NCBI GenBank assembly: GCA_964017185.1
Contig: OZ024876.1
Span: forward strand, 12,339,726 to 12,403,725
Direction: 5' to 3'
DNA length: 64,000 nucleotides
DNA from: Rugalucina vietnamica
Lineage: Eukaryota > Mollusca > Bivalvia > Lucinida > Lucinidae
Shown here: positions 63,938 through 64,000 of the stretch, piece by piece
Layout: each line of letters begins with the position of its first letter
Numbering within the stretch: position 1 is the stretch's first letter
The notes under the pieces: generated by a model
The model's database searches: none
Seen by the model: the letters and a program-made list of their open reading frames with translations, nothing else
What the model was told of the DNA's origin: nothing
Translations under genes and position numbers: made by a program

Positions 63938-64000
63938 CTGAAAATATAAACAAAAATATACTTCGGGTGGCATTGAACTTTGATTGACCTGTGGTCCGGA

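Noticed and set aside
1-64000. Viral, toxin or antimicrobial-system genes
   Set aside because: No envelope, capsid, polymerase or toxin-like frame was recognised beyond LINE reverse transcriptase tails.

Overview
The window looks like an animal genome, most likely a mollusc and probably a bivalve. It is A/T-rich and intron-rich, full of short foldback elements, Helitron-like elements with tandem cores, tRNA-derived SINEs and LINE tails, with no bacterial or viral gene layout. The organism assignment is inference from repeat style.

The one gene I can read in detail lies on the minus strand and runs off the left edge. It is a semaphorin-like gene. Eight coding exons (31073-30983, 24856-24724, 24012-23970, 21755-21690, 10740-10630, 2590-2500, 1933-1784, 622-486) have AG/GT borders and matching phases. 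Together they give one open frame of 274 codons: a signal peptide, then roughly the N-terminal half of a sema domain. None of them is a long ORF, and they are easily missed because the introns are almost solid repeats. A second likely exon, a C2H2 zinc-finger exon of an unrecognised gene, sits at the right edge (63937-63552, minus).

Repeat families, with the names used below. Family A: about 235-bp foldback MITE with GAGCC/GGCTC ends, a central hairpin and 4-bp A/T target duplications; more than 50 copies in both orientations. Family B (HINE-B): Helitron/Helentron-like elements with ~450-bp cores, GACG-rich tracts and a terminal hairpin. Family C: foldback around ACATAGATTGTGGGTAC. Family D: TTAA-flanked foldback. 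Smaller families E to J. HINE-2, -3 and -4 share the B layout but not its sequence.

Layout: 0-3 kb, three semaphorin exons and a minisatellite that makes up an intron. 3-10.6 kb, intron 5 with A, C, D, E and F copies and a nested piggyBac-like element. 10.6-21.7 kb, intron 4, a nested pile: an outer HINE-B (11674-21650) holding another HINE-B, a 3.3-kb palindromic transposon (with a LINE tail and HINE-2 inside) and a 3.1-kb TIR element (with a third HINE-B inside). 22.5-29.1 kb, two PIF/Harbinger-like elements, exons 2-3 and many A copies. 31-42 kb, upstream of the gene, A, B, D and E copies. 42.3-45.2 kb, a 42-bp satellite and a 530-bp tandem duplication. 45-64 kb, A, C and D copies, SINEs, LINE pieces and the zinc-finger exon.

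All family names and superfamily calls come from reading ends, target duplications and internal symmetry by eye; no database was searched.
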